DNA of 64,000 bases from Enterococcus sp. 4G2_DIV0659 (GTDB lineage Bacteria > Bacillota > Bacilli > Lactobacillales > Enterococcaceae), in contig NZ_NGLE02000001.1 of NCBI RefSeq assembly GCF_002140715.2, forward strand, positions 2,384,001-2,448,000, read 5' to 3'. A program made the position numbers and the translations under genes. Every line of letters starts with the position of its first letter. The stretch's first letter is position 1. The notes below the pieces were generated by a model that worked only from the letters and a program-made list of their open reading frames with translations, was not told the origin of the DNA and searched no databases. This document shows, in pieces, positions 9,214 to 19,208 of the stretch.

Positions 9214-9220
9214 GCATAAG

Positions 9221-9258
9221 AAAAAGAATGGGATAAGAAAATTTATCCCATTCTTTTT
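9221..9258. terminator. Terminator after the precursor gene
   Basis: AAAGAATGGGATAA pairs with TTATCCCATTCTTT around a 6-base loop, followed by T5. The convergent minus-strand gene ends at 9257 inside the same inverted repeat, so it serves both strands. Confidence 0.9.
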
Positions 9259-9589
9259 AATTTAGTTTTCTTAAAATAAGGATGCTAAGCACATTAGATC
9301 CAGAAATAATTACTAGCATAAAGTTCAGTAGCCAAGAATAAGCAAGAACACTACTAGAAGCAACATCATAGAAGAAATTGCCTAAAATAAAAATAGTTAG
9401 CATAGTTACGATAAATGAAATAAAGCTTGCTGTTGATATAATTTTCTTTCCTCGTTCATCTTTTCCTTCTTTGCTAAAGAAAAAGTAGACTGAGTAAATA
9501 ATAAATATCAACGAAAGTCCAATAATTAAAAAGCTAGACCAATGATTTACAGGCAAGCTATCAAAAAAAGATTTAAGTGATTCGGTCAT
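9257..9589 (-). CDS. Small membrane protein paired with XRE regulator
   Basis: 110 residues with three or four hydrophobic segments (about 17-38, 50-68, 78-92 and 95-108) and a lysine-rich loop (KEGKDERGKK). It starts 19 bases after the upstream XRE-type gene on the same strand, so the two form an operon. HTH/XRE proteins paired with small DUF2178/DUF3796-like membrane proteins are frequent in Firmicutes; the role is unknown. It is convergent with the lanthipeptide genes, and a link to immunity is only speculation. Confidence 0.7.
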   Translation of the reverse strand: MTESLKSFFDSLPVNHWSSFLIIGLSLIFIIYSVYFFFSKEGKDERGKKIISTASFISFIVTMLTIFILGNFFYDVASSSVLAYSWLLNFMLVIISGSNVLSILILRKLN

Positions 9590-9608
9590 AATTTATCCTT
9601 TCCTTCCG

Positions 9609-9863
9609 TTAGTCAGTTTCTTCGCTTGTTTGCTCGTCGTCTGTTAATTTTTTGAAAGTGAAAATTTGTTCAATCGGCACTTCAAAAACGTCAGCTATGT
9701 CGTGAGCCAGTAAAAGGGAAGGATTGTACCTATTTCTTTCTAACTGAATGATTGTTTGTCTAGATACCCCTACCTTATCAGCAAGTTCCTGTTGGGTCAT
9801 GCGTTTCATGGCTCTGTAGACGTGAATGGAACTCTCGAAAGATGAGTTCTTCTTTTTTGGCAA
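9609..9863 (-). CDS. XRE/Cro-type helix-turn-helix regulator
   Basis: 84 residues. The HTH is at about residues 13-65: [18 protein letters not shown] is the recognition core and [14 protein letters not shown] the following helices, as in short YozG/Cro-like regulators; an acidic tail follows. A TTG at 9863 is chosen because GGAGG lies 8 bases upstream; the further upstream TTG at 9878 overlaps that site. It is the first gene of a two-gene minus-strand operon with the small membrane protein and probably autoregulates it. Confidence 0.85.
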   Translation of the reverse strand: MPKKKNSSFESSIHVYRAMKRMTQQELADKVGVSRQTIIQLERNRYNPSLLLAHDIADVFEVPIEQIFTFKKLTDDEQTSEETD

Positions 9864-9957
9864 TGCAAATCCCTCCAATAGTCTAAGTTATGTATCAAAT
9901 AAAAAGCGCATAGTCACTATACCATATCTTACTTTCACTTACAAATAACTTGCAGAT

Positions 9958-9990
9958 AAAAAGCCAAGCTTCTCGACTAGCTTGGCTTTG
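9958..9990 (-). terminator. Terminator of the minus-strand small transcript
   Basis: AAAGCCAAGCT pairs perfectly with AGCTTGGCTTT around an 8-base loop. The run of T lies on the minus strand side, so it ends a minus-strand transcript although no minus-strand ORF lies upstream of it. Confidence 0.75.
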
Positions 9991-10400
9991 ATTACCGGAA
10001 GGAATCAGTGTATTGAATCATATTTTTATTACTTTTGGATATGGATGCAAAGTAAATAGTTGAATTTCTTGTTCATAAACCAAATTTTGTTCTCATTACA
10101 TTTTCTACATTTCATTATTTAAAATTTTTCTAATCAAACTATCTTTATACGTGTTTTTTGTTTTATTGGGATAAAATCATCCAATTTTTTTACACATATT
10201 CACTATTTGTAAAGATGTTTTTATGATTTTTTTACTTTACAGATATCCTTCTTTTGAAAGGTGAATCTTGTTTTGCTAACAATTTTGTGTTTATTATCTT
10301 CATGCTTCGAGAAATTCTTCAATACAACTGATGGTACCTCCTTCCTTCTAACTGTATATTAGCATATTTTGTAAACGCTTGCAAGTTTTTTGATTTATTA
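9958..10400 (-). ncRNA. Candidate small transcript with CcpA-type promoter site
   Basis: On the minus strand TTGCAA, 17 bases, TAATAT forms a promoter at about 10384-10356. The sequence TGCAAGCGTTTACA (10370-10383) matches the CcpA cre consensus at all but one position and overlaps the -35. A strong purine-rich ribosome-binding-like stretch (GAAGGAAGGAGG, about 10334-10345) follows, but only tiny ORFs (23-33 codons) are downstream. The unit ends in a perfect hairpin terminator with T5 at 9990-9958. It could be a carbon-regulated sRNA, a short peptide gene or the leftover of a lost gene. Nothing else was seen in this 690-base gap besides the ATPase promoter. Confidence 0.4.
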
Positions 10401-10550
10401 ATAATCTATCAAAATGCTATTAAATGGCTAAAATATAGAAAGAAAAAATGAAAAAATAGCCATTTTTATTGAAGTTTGAAAAAAAAACATGGTATAGTGA
10501 ATATAGATACTATATTAATAGAAGGAAAAATTTAAGAATGGGGGGATAGG

Positions 10551-13187
10551 ATGGAAGCATACAAAAAGCCTATCGAAACAATTATTGAGGAAGTAAAAAC
10601 GAATAAAGAAGTTGGATTAACAGAACAAGAGGTAAAAAAAAGACTAGAACAACATGGAGCAAATAAATTTAAAGAGGCTAAAAAAGACTCTGTCTTAAAG
10701 AAGTTTCTTCATAGTTTGTCTGATTTTACGACAATTATTTTATTAGTTGCCGCAGCTATTTCGTTTTATACAGCGATTGCTACAGATCACGGAGATTATT
10801 TTGAAGGAATTCTAATTATCGCTATTGTGATTATCAATGCTGTTTTAGCTATCGTTCAAGAAGGCAATGCTGAAAAGTCATTATCAGCTTTACAGGATAT
10901 GAATAAACAAAGTAGTTCAGTTTTACGTGATGGCAAGGTTGAGACTATTGACGCAGAAAAGGTTGTTGTTGGAGACATACTTATTTTAGAATCTGGATCG
11001 ATGATTACAGCAGATGCTCGTATCATTCAATCAAGCCAGCTTAGAGTAGAGGAATCAGCGTTAACGGGAGAAAGTGAGCCTGTGGAGAAAGATTCTGAGT
11101 ACATAGCAAGCCAAGATCAAGCGCTTGGGGATCAAATTAATATGGTTTTTAAAGGCTGTACAGTGTCTAATGGACGAGGTCGCGCAATTGTTACCGCTAT
11201 AGGAATGCAAACTGAGATGGGGAAAATAGCCGGCTTGTTGAATGATGATGTCAATCAGCAGACACCACTGCAAAAGCGCCTGAATCAATTAGGAAAACGC
11301 ATTAGCTTGTTTGCTTTAGCTGCTGCGGCGTTAGTATTTGTCATTGGTCAATTACAAGGGGAGCCACTGTTGGAGATGTTTATGACAGCTGTGTCGCTAG
11401 CTGTAGCGGCGGTACCTGAAACATTGATGGTTATTGTTACATTGACCCTTGCCTATGGTGTGCAGAAAATGGCCAAAAAGCATGCAATCATTCGTCGATT
11501 ACCCGCTGTTGAAACACTTGGAACAGCGAATGTGATCTGTTCTGATAAGACAGGAACACTAACACAAAATAAAATGCGTGTTAGACGTGTCTGGTCGCGT
11601 GGGGATGAAGTAACAGATACAGAAGATGCTATGACAGACGAAGCGATGGAAGTTTTAAAGATGGCTTCGCTTTGTACGGATGTAATCGTTGATAAAGAGG
11701 GGGATGATCTGGTCATTCAAGGAAATCCCACGGAAGCTGCGATTGTTCGCGCGGTAGAAGAAAATTATCATACGAAAGCAGAACTTGAAGAAAAATATCC
11801 GAGAATCGGAGAAATTCCTTTTGACTCAGAGCGTAAGATGATGACAACCGTTCACAAAATGGGGAAAAAATATATTTCAGTGACCAAAGGTGCTTTTGAT
11901 GTATTGTTAACTCGCTTTCGTTTTGGTGATGTGGAGCAGGCAGCAGTAGTGAATGATCGTTTCGGAAAACGCGCTTTACGCGTGATTGCCGTCGGTTATG
12001 CGATTTATGATGAAGAACCTAAGGAAATCACTTCAGCAGCTCTAGAGAAGAATCTACGCCTATTAGGGCTGATTGGAATGATCGATCCGCCAAGACCAGA
12101 AAGTAAAGGTGCTATTGCCAGAGCTAAGAAAGCTGGTATTAAAACGGTCATGATTACAGGTGACCATGTGGTGACAGCCGGAGCGATTGCCAAAGAGTTA
12201 GGGATTCTAACAGACAAAAATGAAGCTTTGACTGGATCAGAACTACAAAAAATGTCAGACGAGGAACTAGATTCAAGAGTGAAGTCACTATCTGTTTATG
12301 CCCGTGTGACACCAGAAGATAAGATTCGAATTGTTAAATCATGGCAACGTACAGGAGCTGTAGTTGCTATGACAGGTGATGGAGTGAATGATGCTCCTGC
12401 TTTGAAAGCAAGTGATGTAGGGTGTGCGATGGGAATTACAGGTACCGATGTGGCGCAAGGTGCAGCTGATATGATTTTGACAGACGATAATTTTGCAACA
12501 ATCGTCGATGCTGTTGCACAAGGACGAGCGGTGTATCGAAATATTCGTAAAGCTGTGAACTTTTTATTAAGCTGTAATATTTCAGAAATTTTTATCGTTC
12601 TGATTGCTATGTTATTAGGTTGGGGCGCACCATTTACAGCGGTTCAGCTATTGTTCGTTAATGTGGTGGCAGATGGACTTCCAGGATTTGCATTAGGAAA
12701 AGAACCGGCGGAACACGGCATTATGGATGAACCGCCAATTCCTAGAAACGAAGGGATTTTTGCTCGTGGATTATGGCAAAAAGTTGGAATTAATGCATTT
12801 GTATTCACAGTTATCACCTTATTTGGTTTTTATTTAGGAGCGAATGTTGATTCTGTTTCTTACTTTTTCGAGGCTAGTTATGAAATTGGTCAAACGGTCG
12901 CCTTTTTAATATTAGCGTATTCATCTATTTTGCATGTGTTTAACGTGAGAAGTACGCAATCGATTTTTAGAGTGAAGTTATCAACGAATAAATCTCTTTT
13001 TGAAATGGCTGTACTTGCGATTATCATTACAACAGTGATTGCATTATTGCCATTCACACAAGAATTATTCGGTTTAGTCCCAATCGGTATCAATCACTGG
13101 TTATTAGTGATGGGATTATCGATTATCCCGATTTTTGTCAATGAAATGATTAAATTCCATTATTCACCAGAAGAAGAGGAAGACTAA
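10551..13187 (+). CDS. Cation-translocating P-type ATPase, Ca2+-type
   Basis: 878 residues, P2-type architecture: N-terminal cation ATPase domain, actuator motif [10 protein letters not shown], the phosphorylation motif DKTGT with Asp332, the KGAFDVLL nucleotide-binding motif, [11 protein letters not shown] in the hinge, and about ten membrane segments. M4 carries VPET and M6 NVVADGLPG, like bacterial Ca2+ pumps of the LMCA1/PMCA group. It probably exports Ca2+ or possibly Mn2+ from the cytosol. A promoter TATAGT and the inverted repeat TATAGT/ACTATA near 10494-10514 lie upstream. Mn2+ is worth considering because a manganese-type riboswitch follows the gene, but that riboswitch lies downstream and in front of kup. 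Confidence 0.9.
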   Translation: MEAYKKPIETIIEEVKTNKEVGLTEQEVKKRLEQHGANKFKEAKKDSVLKKFLHSLSDFTTIILLVAAAISFYTAIATDHGDYFEGILIIAIVIINAVLAIVQEGNAEKSLSALQDMNKQSSSVLRDGKVETIDAEKVVVGDILILESGSMITADARIIQSSQLRVEESALTGESEPVEKDSEYIASQDQALGDQINMVFKGCTVSNGRGRAIVTAIGMQTEMGKIAGLLNDDVNQQTPLQKRLNQLGKRISLFALAAAALVFVIGQLQGEPLLEMFMTAVSLAVAAVPETLMVIVTLTLAYGVQKMAKKHAIIRRLPAVETLGTANVICSDKTGTLTQNKMRVRRVWSRGDEVTDTEDAMTDEAMEVLKMASLCTDVIVDKEGDDLVIQGNPTEAAIVRAVEENYHTKAELEEKYPRIGEIPFDSERKMMTTVHKMGKKYISVTKGAFDVLLTRFRFGDVEQAAVVNDRFGKRALRVIAVGYAIYDEEPKEITSAALEKNLRLLGLIGMIDPPRPESKGAIARAKKAGIKTVMITGDHVVTAGAIAKELGILTDKNEALTGSELQKMSDEELDSRVKSLSVYARVTPEDKIRIVKSWQRTGAVVAMTGDGVNDAPALKASDVGCAMGITGTDVAQGAADMILTDDNFATIVDAVAQGRAVYRNIRKAVNFLLSCNISEIFIVLIAMLLGWGAPFTAVQLLFVNVVADGLPGFALGKEPAEHGIMDEPPIPRNEGIFARGLWQKVGINAFVFTVITLFGFYLGANVDSVSYFFEASYEIGQTVAFLILAYSSILHVFNVRSTQSIFRVKLSTNKSLFEMAVLAIIITTVIALLPFTQELFGLVPIGINHWLLVMGLSIIPIFVNEMIKFHYSPEEEED

Positions 13188-13196
13188 AATAAATCG

Positions 13197-13251
13197 AAAA
13201 CAGAACATCAAAATGCTCGGCTTTTCAGCATTTTGGCGTTCTGTTTTTTTG
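13197..13251 (+). terminator. Terminator of the P-type ATPase gene
   Basis: AACAGAAC and CAAAATGCT pair with AGCATTTTG and GTTCTGTT, giving a two-part stem followed by seven T right after the stop codon. Confidence 0.9.
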
Positions 13252-13311
13252 TTGTTCTACAAAATGAAAAGATTGTATGAAAAGACTATTGAATTTATTT
13301 ACATAAAAGAC

Positions 13312-13340
13312 TTGCTAAAATGGTGAAGGAGTATTATAGT
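13312..13340 (+). promoter_or_regulatory. Promoter of the riboswitch-kup transcript
   Basis: TTGCTA, 17 bases, TATAGT. It would start transcription near 13347, about 90 bases before the aptamer. The gap between ATPase and kup (13188-13699) otherwise holds the ATPase terminator, the riboswitch and an inverted repeat TTGTGAC/GTCACAA at 13609-13629 of unknown use. Confidence 0.6.
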
Positions 13341-13436
13341 TGTTATCGAAATCAGTTGTTTTAAAGTGACTAACTGATATTTTTTTATTTTAATTATAAA
13401 TACCAGATATTTTTGCTTGGGCTTCCGAGTAAAGAT

Positions 13437-13561
13437 CTTAGGGGAGTAGCAGCATAGTTTACCTATGTTTTTAGATCAACAGCAAGTGTTACGACACTGG
13501 TCTAAGAATGAAATTGCGAGACCTAAGTGTAAGGGCCGAGTGTCGTTTCACTTAGGTCTCT
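13437..13561 (+). promoter_or_regulatory. yybP-ykoY (Mn2+) riboswitch with terminator platform
   Basis: The conserved CTTAGGGGAGTAGC opens the element and its partner GCGAGACCTAAG closes it; CTTAGG/CCTAAG is stem P1, with compensating bases relative to the usual AAAGG/CCTTT. Inside are CATAG/CTATG and AGTGT/ACACT hairpins. The 3' strand of P1 is also the 5' arm of a perfect 12-bp terminator (GAGACCTAAGTG / CACTTAGGTCTC, then TTGTTTT). Ligand binding would hold P1 and prevent termination, switching the downstream gene on. The family is known to sense Mn2+. The downstream gene is kup, which is not a typical Mn2+ gene. Confidence 0.85.
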
Positions 13562-13699
13562 TGTTTTACATTTGAGGGCTAGCTCTTCGGAAAAAAGATA
13601 AACTCAGTTTGTGACAAGGAGCGTCACAATCGGCGTATCCTATTTTTCTGTCAGAGCTAATCGAGCCCGTTACGCTTTTAAATTTAGGAGGAGAATCTT

Positions 13700-15709
13700 G
13701 TGGTAGAGAATTCAAAAGTTTCGCATCATCAGAAATTGACCGCTGCTGGTCTTTTGGTAGCAATGGGTGTCGTTTATGGAGATATCGGAACGAGTCCGCT
13801 TTATGTGATGAAAGCGATCGTTGGAGACAATGGTGGTCTTCAAAATGTTTCTGAGAATTTTATTATTGGTGCGGTATCATTGATTTTTTGGACGTTAACG
13901 ATTTTAACAACGATCAAATATGTTGTGATTGCTTTGAATGCGGACAATCATGGTGAAGGTGGTATTTTTTCTTTATTCACACTTGTACGCAAAAAAGGGA
14001 AATATTTGATTATTCCAGCAATGATCGGTGGTGCGGCTCTGCTAGCTGATGGTGTATTGACTCCAGCAGTAACGGTTACAACTGCGATTGAAGGATTACG
14101 AGGAATTCCTGTTTTCTTTGATCGGTTTGGTAGTGATCAAAACATTATTGTTCTAATTACATTGGCAATTATACTGATTTTATTTTCTGTTCAACGATTT
14201 GGAACTGATGCTGTTGGTAAAGCTTTTGGGCCGATCATGTTTGCATGGTTTACTTTTTTAGGTGTAATGGGATTGATCAATTTTGGACAAGATTGGACTG
14301 TAATTCGCGCGCTAAATCCTTATTATGCACTTCACCTTCTGACTAGTCCGGAAAATAAATTGGGGCTTTTTGTATTAGGAAATGTCTTCTTAGCAACTAC
14401 CGGGGCAGAAGCGTTGTATTCTGATTTGGGTCATGTGGGCAAACACAATATTCGTGCAAGTTGGCCATATATCAAAATTTGTTTAGTTTTAAATTATTTA
14501 GGACAAGCAGCATGGATTTTGAGTGCGAAAAATGACCCATCTGTTTTAGCAATGGATAATTTGAATCCATTTTTCCAAATGATGCCAAATAGTATCATGC
14601 TGATTGGTGTTGTTTTCGCAACAGTTGCAGCAGTGATTGCTTCTCAAGCGTTGATTTCAGGTTCATTCACGTTAGTATCTGAAGCCATTAAATTAAAATT
14701 ATTACCAAGATTGAAAATCATCTATCCTGGTGCAAATATTGGTCAGATGTATATTCCAGCGGTTAATATGATGCTTTGGATCGTGTGTTCATTGATCGTT
14801 ATTACCTTTAGAACATCTACTCATATGGAGGCTGCATACGGTCTTTCAATTACAGTAACTATGTTGATGACAACGATTTTACTTATGTTTTACTTGCTAC
14901 AAAAAGGAGCACCACGTGGGGTAGCTTACTTAGTAACATTATTCTTTGGAAGTATTGAGTCGATCTTTTTTGTTTCAAGTATTGCAAAATTCTTCCATGG
15001 TGGCTATGTTGCTGTTGGGATTGCATTGTTGATTTTGACCGTTATGACGATTTGGGAATGGGGCAATATTATCAAAGAGAAAACATCGGATACTGTTCCA
15101 CTTAAACAATATGTGGAACAATTACGGATGTTAAAAGATGATCCAACCGTTCCAAAATCGCAAACAAACGTTGTTTTTATGACACCAGATAAAATTGGAG
15201 ATGAAATTGGTCGTCAAATTATTTATTCGATTTTAGATAAACAACCAAAAAGAGCAAATGTTTACTGGTTTGTAAATGTTGAGGTAACAGATGAACCATT
15301 TACAAAAGAATATACTGTAGATATGATGGGGACAGATTTTATTGTCCAAGTACAATTATATCTTGGTTTCCATGTAGCCCAAGAAGTCAATGTTTATATT
15401 CGTCAAATCGTTCATGATCTTATGAAAGAAGGACGTCTACCAAAACAGCCGCAAAAATATTCGTTGACACCAGGTCGTGAAGTAGGAGATTTCCAATTTA
15501 TCATTATTCGTGAAGAGCTATCAAAAGTGACAGAATTGAAAAAATGGGATCGTCAAATTATGCAATTAAAATTGGCTATCAAAAAAAGAACGACGTCTCC
15601 AGAAAACTGGTTTGGTTTAGAATATAGCGAAGTAAAATATGAATCTGTTCCATTAATCATTGGTGATACAAGGAAAACGAGATTAAAGGAAAGAAAAGTA
15701 GCATTATAG
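13700..15709 (+). CDS. kup: KUP-family potassium uptake protein
   Basis: 669 residues, typical Kup/HAK length. The N-terminal half has about 12 membrane segments starting with [14 protein letters not shown], the family signature, and [15 protein letters not shown], then [15 protein letters not shown] cytosolic domain of about 200 residues follows. It imports K+, probably with protons. GTG start with AGGAGGAG 6 bases upstream. The gene is preceded by a Mn2+-type riboswitch and terminator, so its transcription is probably metal-dependent. Firmicutes Kup proteins are often also controlled by c-di-AMP; no c-di-AMP riboswitch is visible here. Confidence 0.95.
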   Translation: MVENSKVSHHQKLTAAGLLVAMGVVYGDIGTSPLYVMKAIVGDNGGLQNVSENFIIGAVSLIFWTLTILTTIKYVVIALNADNHGEGGIFSLFTLVRKKGKYLIIPAMIGGAALLADGVLTPAVTVTTAIEGLRGIPVFFDRFGSDQNIIVLITLAIILILFSVQRFGTDAVGKAFGPIMFAWFTFLGVMGLINFGQDWTVIRALNPYYALHLLTSPENKLGLFVLGNVFLATTGAEALYSDLGHVGKHNIRASWPYIKICLVLNYLGQAAWILSAKNDPSVLAMDNLNPFFQMMPNSIMLIGVVFATVAAVIASQALISGSFTLVSEAIKLKLLPRLKIIYPGANIGQMYIPAVNMMLWIVCSLIVITFRTSTHMEAAYGLSITVTMLMTTILLMFYLLQKGAPRGVAYLVTLFFGSIESIFFVSSIAKFFHGGYVAVGIALLILTVMTIWEWGNIIKEKTSDTVPLKQYVEQLRMLKDDPTVPKSQTNVVFMTPDKIGDEIGRQIIYSILDKQPKRANVYWFVNVEVTDEPFTKEYTVDMMGTDFIVQVQLYLGFHVAQEVNVYIRQIVHDLMKEGRLPKQPQKYSLTPGREVGDFQFIIIREELSKVTELKKWDRQIMQLKLAIKKRTTSPENWFGLEYSEVKYESVPLIIGDTRKTRLKERKVAL

Positions 15710-15712
15710 AGT

Positions 15713-15757
15713 AGAAAATCTCTGAGTCGATTAAGCGGCTTGGAGATTTTCTGTTTA
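15713..15757 (+). terminator. Terminator of kup
   Basis: AGAAAATCTC pairs perfectly with GAGATTTTCT around a 20-base loop, just after the stop. Confidence 0.7.
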
Positions 15758-15838
15758 AACGATCGCTCTTATTCGCACTATTTATAACAGACAAGTATAA
15801 TGGTAAATAGCATATAAAAATAAAAAGAGGTGTAAGAA

Positions 15839-17137
15839 ATGCTTGCAATAAATTTTTTAATATTACTTTTAATGATTGTAATCACTGCGTTCTTTGTAGC
15901 TAGTGAATTTGCATTAGTGAAGATTCGAATGTCGCGATTAGAGCAGTTGAAAAAAGAAGGTGTAAAAAACGCAGATTTAGCGATTCATGTGACACATCAT
16001 TTAGATGCTTATCTGTCAACGAGTCAGCTAGGGATTACATTGACAGGGTTGATTATTGGTTGGGTAGGAGAAGGCTCAGTGGCAGCATTACTGCATCCGT
16101 TATTAGGTGATTTGCCTATTAGTGGTGCCTTAAGTAGTACGATTTCTGTTGTTTTAGGTTTTGTGATTGTCACATACGTTGTCGTGGTTGTAGGAGAATT
16201 ATTCCCTAAAAGTTACAGTATTGCAAAACCAGAAAAGGTTGTCTTGGCTATCGTTAAACCATTGCATTATTTTTATAAAGTGATGTATCCATTTATTTGG
16301 CTGTTAAACCATTCAGCCGCTAAATTAGGACAATTATTTGGGATTCAATTAGTTTCAGAAGGCGAAGAGACATTGACTCAAGAAGAATTGTTATATGTGG
16401 CAGACGATTCTTATAAAAAAGGTGAATTAACAAAAGAAGAATATCAATACCTAGAAAATGTGTTTGAATTTGATGATACATTAGCAAAAGATATTCAAGT
16501 AGATAGAACATCTATGAAGGTTTTTGAAGCAGATGAAACCGTTGAACAGGCCATTCAGCATTCCTTAAAACAAGGACATTCACGCTATCCGATCATTCAG
16601 GAATCCAAAGACAACGTACTTGGTTATGTCACATTGCCAGCACTGATCAAAGAATCCTTTGTGAATGATCAGAAAAAAGTCAGTGAATTAGTCGAAGAGC
16701 CAATTATTGTTTTAGCGACGGTACCGATCAAAACATTACTAACCATGATGAGAAAAGAACGAAAGCATATTGCGATATTAAAAGATGAGTATGGCGGTAC
16801 AACTGGCATGGTAACAATCGAAGATATTTTAGAAGAGCTAGTTGGTGACATCAGAGATGAGACGGATTTGGAAAATGCGCTGATTGCTAAAGAGGCAGAT
16901 CACACCTACATCGTTTCTGGGAAAATTACTTTAGATGACTTTCAACGCTACTTTAAACTTAAAATTCCTGTATTTGAAGAATCGGCAATGTCAACCTTAG
17001 CTGGGTTTATTGTCGAACAACAGAATAATCAAATTGTTGTTGGAGATCAGATCATGGTTGATGAGTTTACGTTTGAAGTGATGGATTATGAACATGCGCA
17101 TATTGATTATTTTAAAGTAACAAAGAGTGATAAATAA
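15839..17137 (+). CDS. CNNM/HlyC-CorC family membrane protein with CBS domains
   Basis: 432 residues. Residues 1-190 are a DUF21/CNNM transmembrane domain (ASEFALVKIRMSRLEQL; STSQLGITLTGLIIGWVGE). Two CBS domains follow (about 205-325, including HIAILKDEYGGTTGMVTIEDILEELVG), and residues about 345-430 form a CorC_HlyC domain. Homologues transport or sense Mg2+ or Co2+, or confer Mg2+ resistance; the name hemolysin is historical. ATG with AGAGGTG about 6 bases before it. Monocistronic, between terminators. Confidence 0.9.
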   Translation: MLAINFLILLLMIVITAFFVASEFALVKIRMSRLEQLKKEGVKNADLAIHVTHHLDAYLSTSQLGITLTGLIIGWVGEGSVAALLHPLLGDLPISGALSSTISVVLGFVIVTYVVVVVGELFPKSYSIAKPEKVVLAIVKPLHYFYKVMYPFIWLLNHSAAKLGQLFGIQLVSEGEETLTQEELLYVADDSYKKGELTKEEYQYLENVFEFDDTLAKDIQVDRTSMKVFEADETVEQAIQHSLKQGHSRYPIIQESKDNVLGYVTLPALIKESFVNDQKKVSELVEEPIIVLATVPIKTLLTMMRKERKHIAILKDEYGGTTGMVTIEDILEELVGDIRDETDLENALIAKEADHTYIVSGKITLDDFQRYFKLKIPVFEESAMSTLAGFIVEQQNNQIVVGDQIMVDEFTFEVMDYEHAHIDYFKVTKSDK

Positions 17138-17176
17138 TGAATGTAGATGTAAGGTAATAGAACGGAAAAAACAAAC

Positions 17177-17237
17177 AAAGGGCAAGAAAAAAGCAATTTC
17201 TTGAAAAGGAAGAAGTTGCTTTTTTCTCGCCTTTTGT
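17177..17237 (+). terminator. Terminator after the CNNM protein gene
   Basis: AAAGGGCAAGAAAAAAGCAA pairs with TTGCTTTTTTCTCGCCTTTT with one mismatch, and AAGAA/TTCTT extends it inward. A long, T-rich hairpin. Confidence 0.85.
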
Positions 17238-17334
17238 GTTTATAAAAGATTTATCAATAGATGCTTAAAATAAGATTGACGGGAAAGTTTAATTCAGCTA
17301 GGATTAAGAAAAAATGAAAAAAAGGAGTGGTGAA

Positions 17335-18255
17335 ATGCGCAAAGTAGGGATTATCGGATTAGGACATGTAGGAGCAACTCTTGCCTATACATTAGTAATG
17401 GAAGGATTGGTTGATGAGCTTGTCTTGATTGATAAAGAAGAAAAAATTGCTGTGTCTGAGGAATATGATTTACTAGATGCCCAAGTTTATTTAACAGGAA
17501 AAACGAAACTCATTATTCAAGATTACCAAGCGTTGTGTGATGCGGACGTGCTTGTTTTTTGTGCAGGAAAAATCAGCGCCTTGGGAGATGACGGGGATCG
17601 ATTTAAAGAACTAGTACTTACGAGTCGAATGGTAGAAGAGGTCGCACCAAAGATTAAACAATCAGGATTTAAAGGCGTTTTAATCACCATTACAAATCCT
17701 TGTGATGTAATTGCAGCTTATATGCAGCAACTCACAGGATTCCCTACCAATAAAGTCTTTGGTACTGGAACAATGTTGGATACAGCCCGTATGAAGCAAG
17801 CTGTGGGCCGAACGCTTTCTGTTGATAGTCGAAATATTGGTGGTTACGTATATGGGGAACATGGAGATTCACAATTTGTTGCGTGGTCTACGGTAACGGT
17901 GGGCGAGCGACCTCTTTTAGAATGGACGAAAAATATTGAGTTACAAGAGCTAGATGAAAAAGTCCGTGAAGGCGGTTGGAATGCTTTTGCAGGAAAAGGA
18001 TATACTAGTTATGGCATTGCCACATGTGGGGCACGCTTAATTCGAATGATCTTAACTGATTCAAAAACAATTGTCCCTGTTTCAGCATATGATCCATCCT
18101 CTAATGTGTATGTTGGTCAACCCGCAGTAATCGGAGGCACTGGTGTAGAGTCAATGGTAGAATGTCCGCTAACTGAACGAGAACAAGAATCATGGACGCA
18201 TTCTGTCAAAATCATCAAAGAGGCATTATCAACACTGCCATTAAAGAATAAATAA
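17335..18255 (+). CDS. L-2-hydroxyisocaproate / lactate dehydrogenase family protein
   Basis: 306 residues, the LDH/MDH fold. Rossmann motif GLGHVG near the start, ITNPCDVIA in the middle and the catalytic GEHGDS loop. Active-site substitutions typical of L-2-hydroxyisocaproate dehydrogenases (GTGTMLDTARM rather than the LDH sequence; a short variable active loop) suggest a 2-oxo acid such as 2-oxoisocaproate rather than pyruvate as substrate, but specificity cannot be fixed from sequence. ATG 17335 has AAGGAG 10 bases upstream; an earlier in-frame ATG at 17314 lies before that site. Followed at 23 bases by queH in the same operon. Confidence 0.87.
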   Translation: MRKVGIIGLGHVGATLAYTLVMEGLVDELVLIDKEEKIAVSEEYDLLDAQVYLTGKTKLIIQDYQALCDADVLVFCAGKISALGDDGDRFKELVLTSRMVEEVAPKIKQSGFKGVLITITNPCDVIAAYMQQLTGFPTNKVFGTGTMLDTARMKQAVGRTLSVDSRNIGGYVYGEHGDSQFVAWSTVTVGERPLLEWTKNIELQELDEKVREGGWNAFAGKGYTSYGIATCGARLIRMILTDSKTIVPVSAYDPSSNVYVGQPAVIGGTGVESMVECPLTEREQESWTHSVKIIKEALSTLPLKNK

Positions 18256-18278
18256 TGTAAATAGATGGAGGATGTTCA

Positions 18279-19007
18279 TTGATCAACTTAACAGAAATAA
18301 CGGAGAAGATGTCTCCAAACCAAAAAATCAATTACGATCGTGTGCTGCAAAAAGTCATTTCAGAATGGGAAAAGTTAGATGTACGTCCAACGATTTTACT
18401 ACATAGCTGCTGTGCACCATGTAGTACGTATACATTGGAATATTTAACACAATATGCAGATGTGACGATTTTTTTTGCTAATTCAAATATTCATCCGCGC
18501 GCAGAATACCAACGACGTGAAATCGTGCAGCAGAAATTCGTAGAAGCGTTTAATGAACGTACAAATAACCAAGTGCAATTTTTAGCAGCACCGTATGAAC
18601 CAAATGCGTTTATTCAGATGGTACAAGAAAAAGGATTGACAGAAGAACCAGAAGGCGGAAAACGTTGTTCTGCTTGCTTTCAAATGCGATTGGATATCGT
18701 AGCTGAAAAAGCCCAAGAATTAGGCTATGATTATTTCGGCAGCGCATTAACCTTGTCGCCAAAGAAAAATAGTCAGTTAATCAATGAAATAGGTATCGAT
18801 ATTCAAAAGTTTTATGCAACGAATTATTTGCCAAGTGATTTTAAGAAGAATAATGGCTACAAACGCTCTATCGAATTGTGTAAGGAATATGATGTTTATC
18901 GTCAATGCTACTGCGGGTGTATGTTTGCCGCTACCAAGCAAGGCGTTGATATGAAAACTGTAAACAAAGAGGCAAAAGCATTTTTAGCTGATCAAGAAAA
19001 CAGTTAA
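18279..19007 (+). CDS. queH: Epoxyqueuosine reductase QueH
   Basis: 242 residues. QueH reduces epoxyqueuosine in tRNA to queuosine and replaces the B12-dependent QueG. Its signature cysteines are present: HSCCAPCSTY near residue 47, then CSACFQMR and the C-terminal CYCGCMFA, which hold the Fe-S cluster and a further metal. TTG start with GGAGG 7 bases upstream. It shares an operon with the hydroxyacid dehydrogenase and ends in a terminator. With queA and tgt in this window it completes the last three steps of tRNA queuosine synthesis. Confidence 0.93.
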   Translation: MINLTEITEKMSPNQKINYDRVLQKVISEWEKLDVRPTILLHSCCAPCSTYTLEYLTQYADVTIFFANSNIHPRAEYQRREIVQQKFVEAFNERTNNQVQFLAAPYEPNAFIQMVQEKGLTEEPEGGKRCSACFQMRLDIVAEKAQELGYDYFGSALTLSPKKNSQLINEIGIDIQKFYATNYLPSDFKKNNGYKRSIELCKEYDVYRQCYCGCMFAATKQGVDMKTVNKEAKAFLADQENS

Positions 19008-19059
19008 AATTCGATGGGATCGAAACAGAGTATAGGAGTCGCTTTTGTTTCTGTTTTCA

Positions 19060-19107
19060 GGTGGCTGGGTTATCACGTTACGAGTGATGGTCCAGTCATC
19101 TTTTTTG
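19060..19107 (+). terminator. Terminator of the queH operon
   Basis: A 17-bp RNA stem with several G-U pairs: GGTGGCTGGGTTATCAC pairs with GTGATGGTCCAGTCATC around a 7-base loop, then six T. A second small stem GAAACAGA/TCTGTTTTC lies just before it. Confidence 0.85.
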
Positions 19108-19108
19108 T

Positions 19109-19125
19109 TATAGTTTAAAACTATG
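19109..19125. promoter_or_regulatory. Met-box-like palindrome upstream of metE
   Basis: TATAGTTTAAAACTATG is a near-perfect inverted repeat and matches the TATAGTT-N3-AACTATA Met-box described for the LysR-type methionine regulator MtaR/MetR of streptococci. It lies 84 bases before metE. No S-box or T-box leader fits in the short gap, so a protein regulator is the likely control. Confidence 0.6.
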
Positions 19126-19208
19126 TCAAAACGGTATAAATAAGTATTATCCTATATTCATAGACCGTGGTAAAGTAGTTGAAACACTTATCCAGAAGGA
19201 GGAAAAGT

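Noticed and set aside
10494..10514. TATAGT/ACTATA inverted repeat before the ATPase as a CopY-type operator
   Set aside because: It lacks the TACA-N2-TGTA core of CopY operators; it may just reflect promoter sequence.
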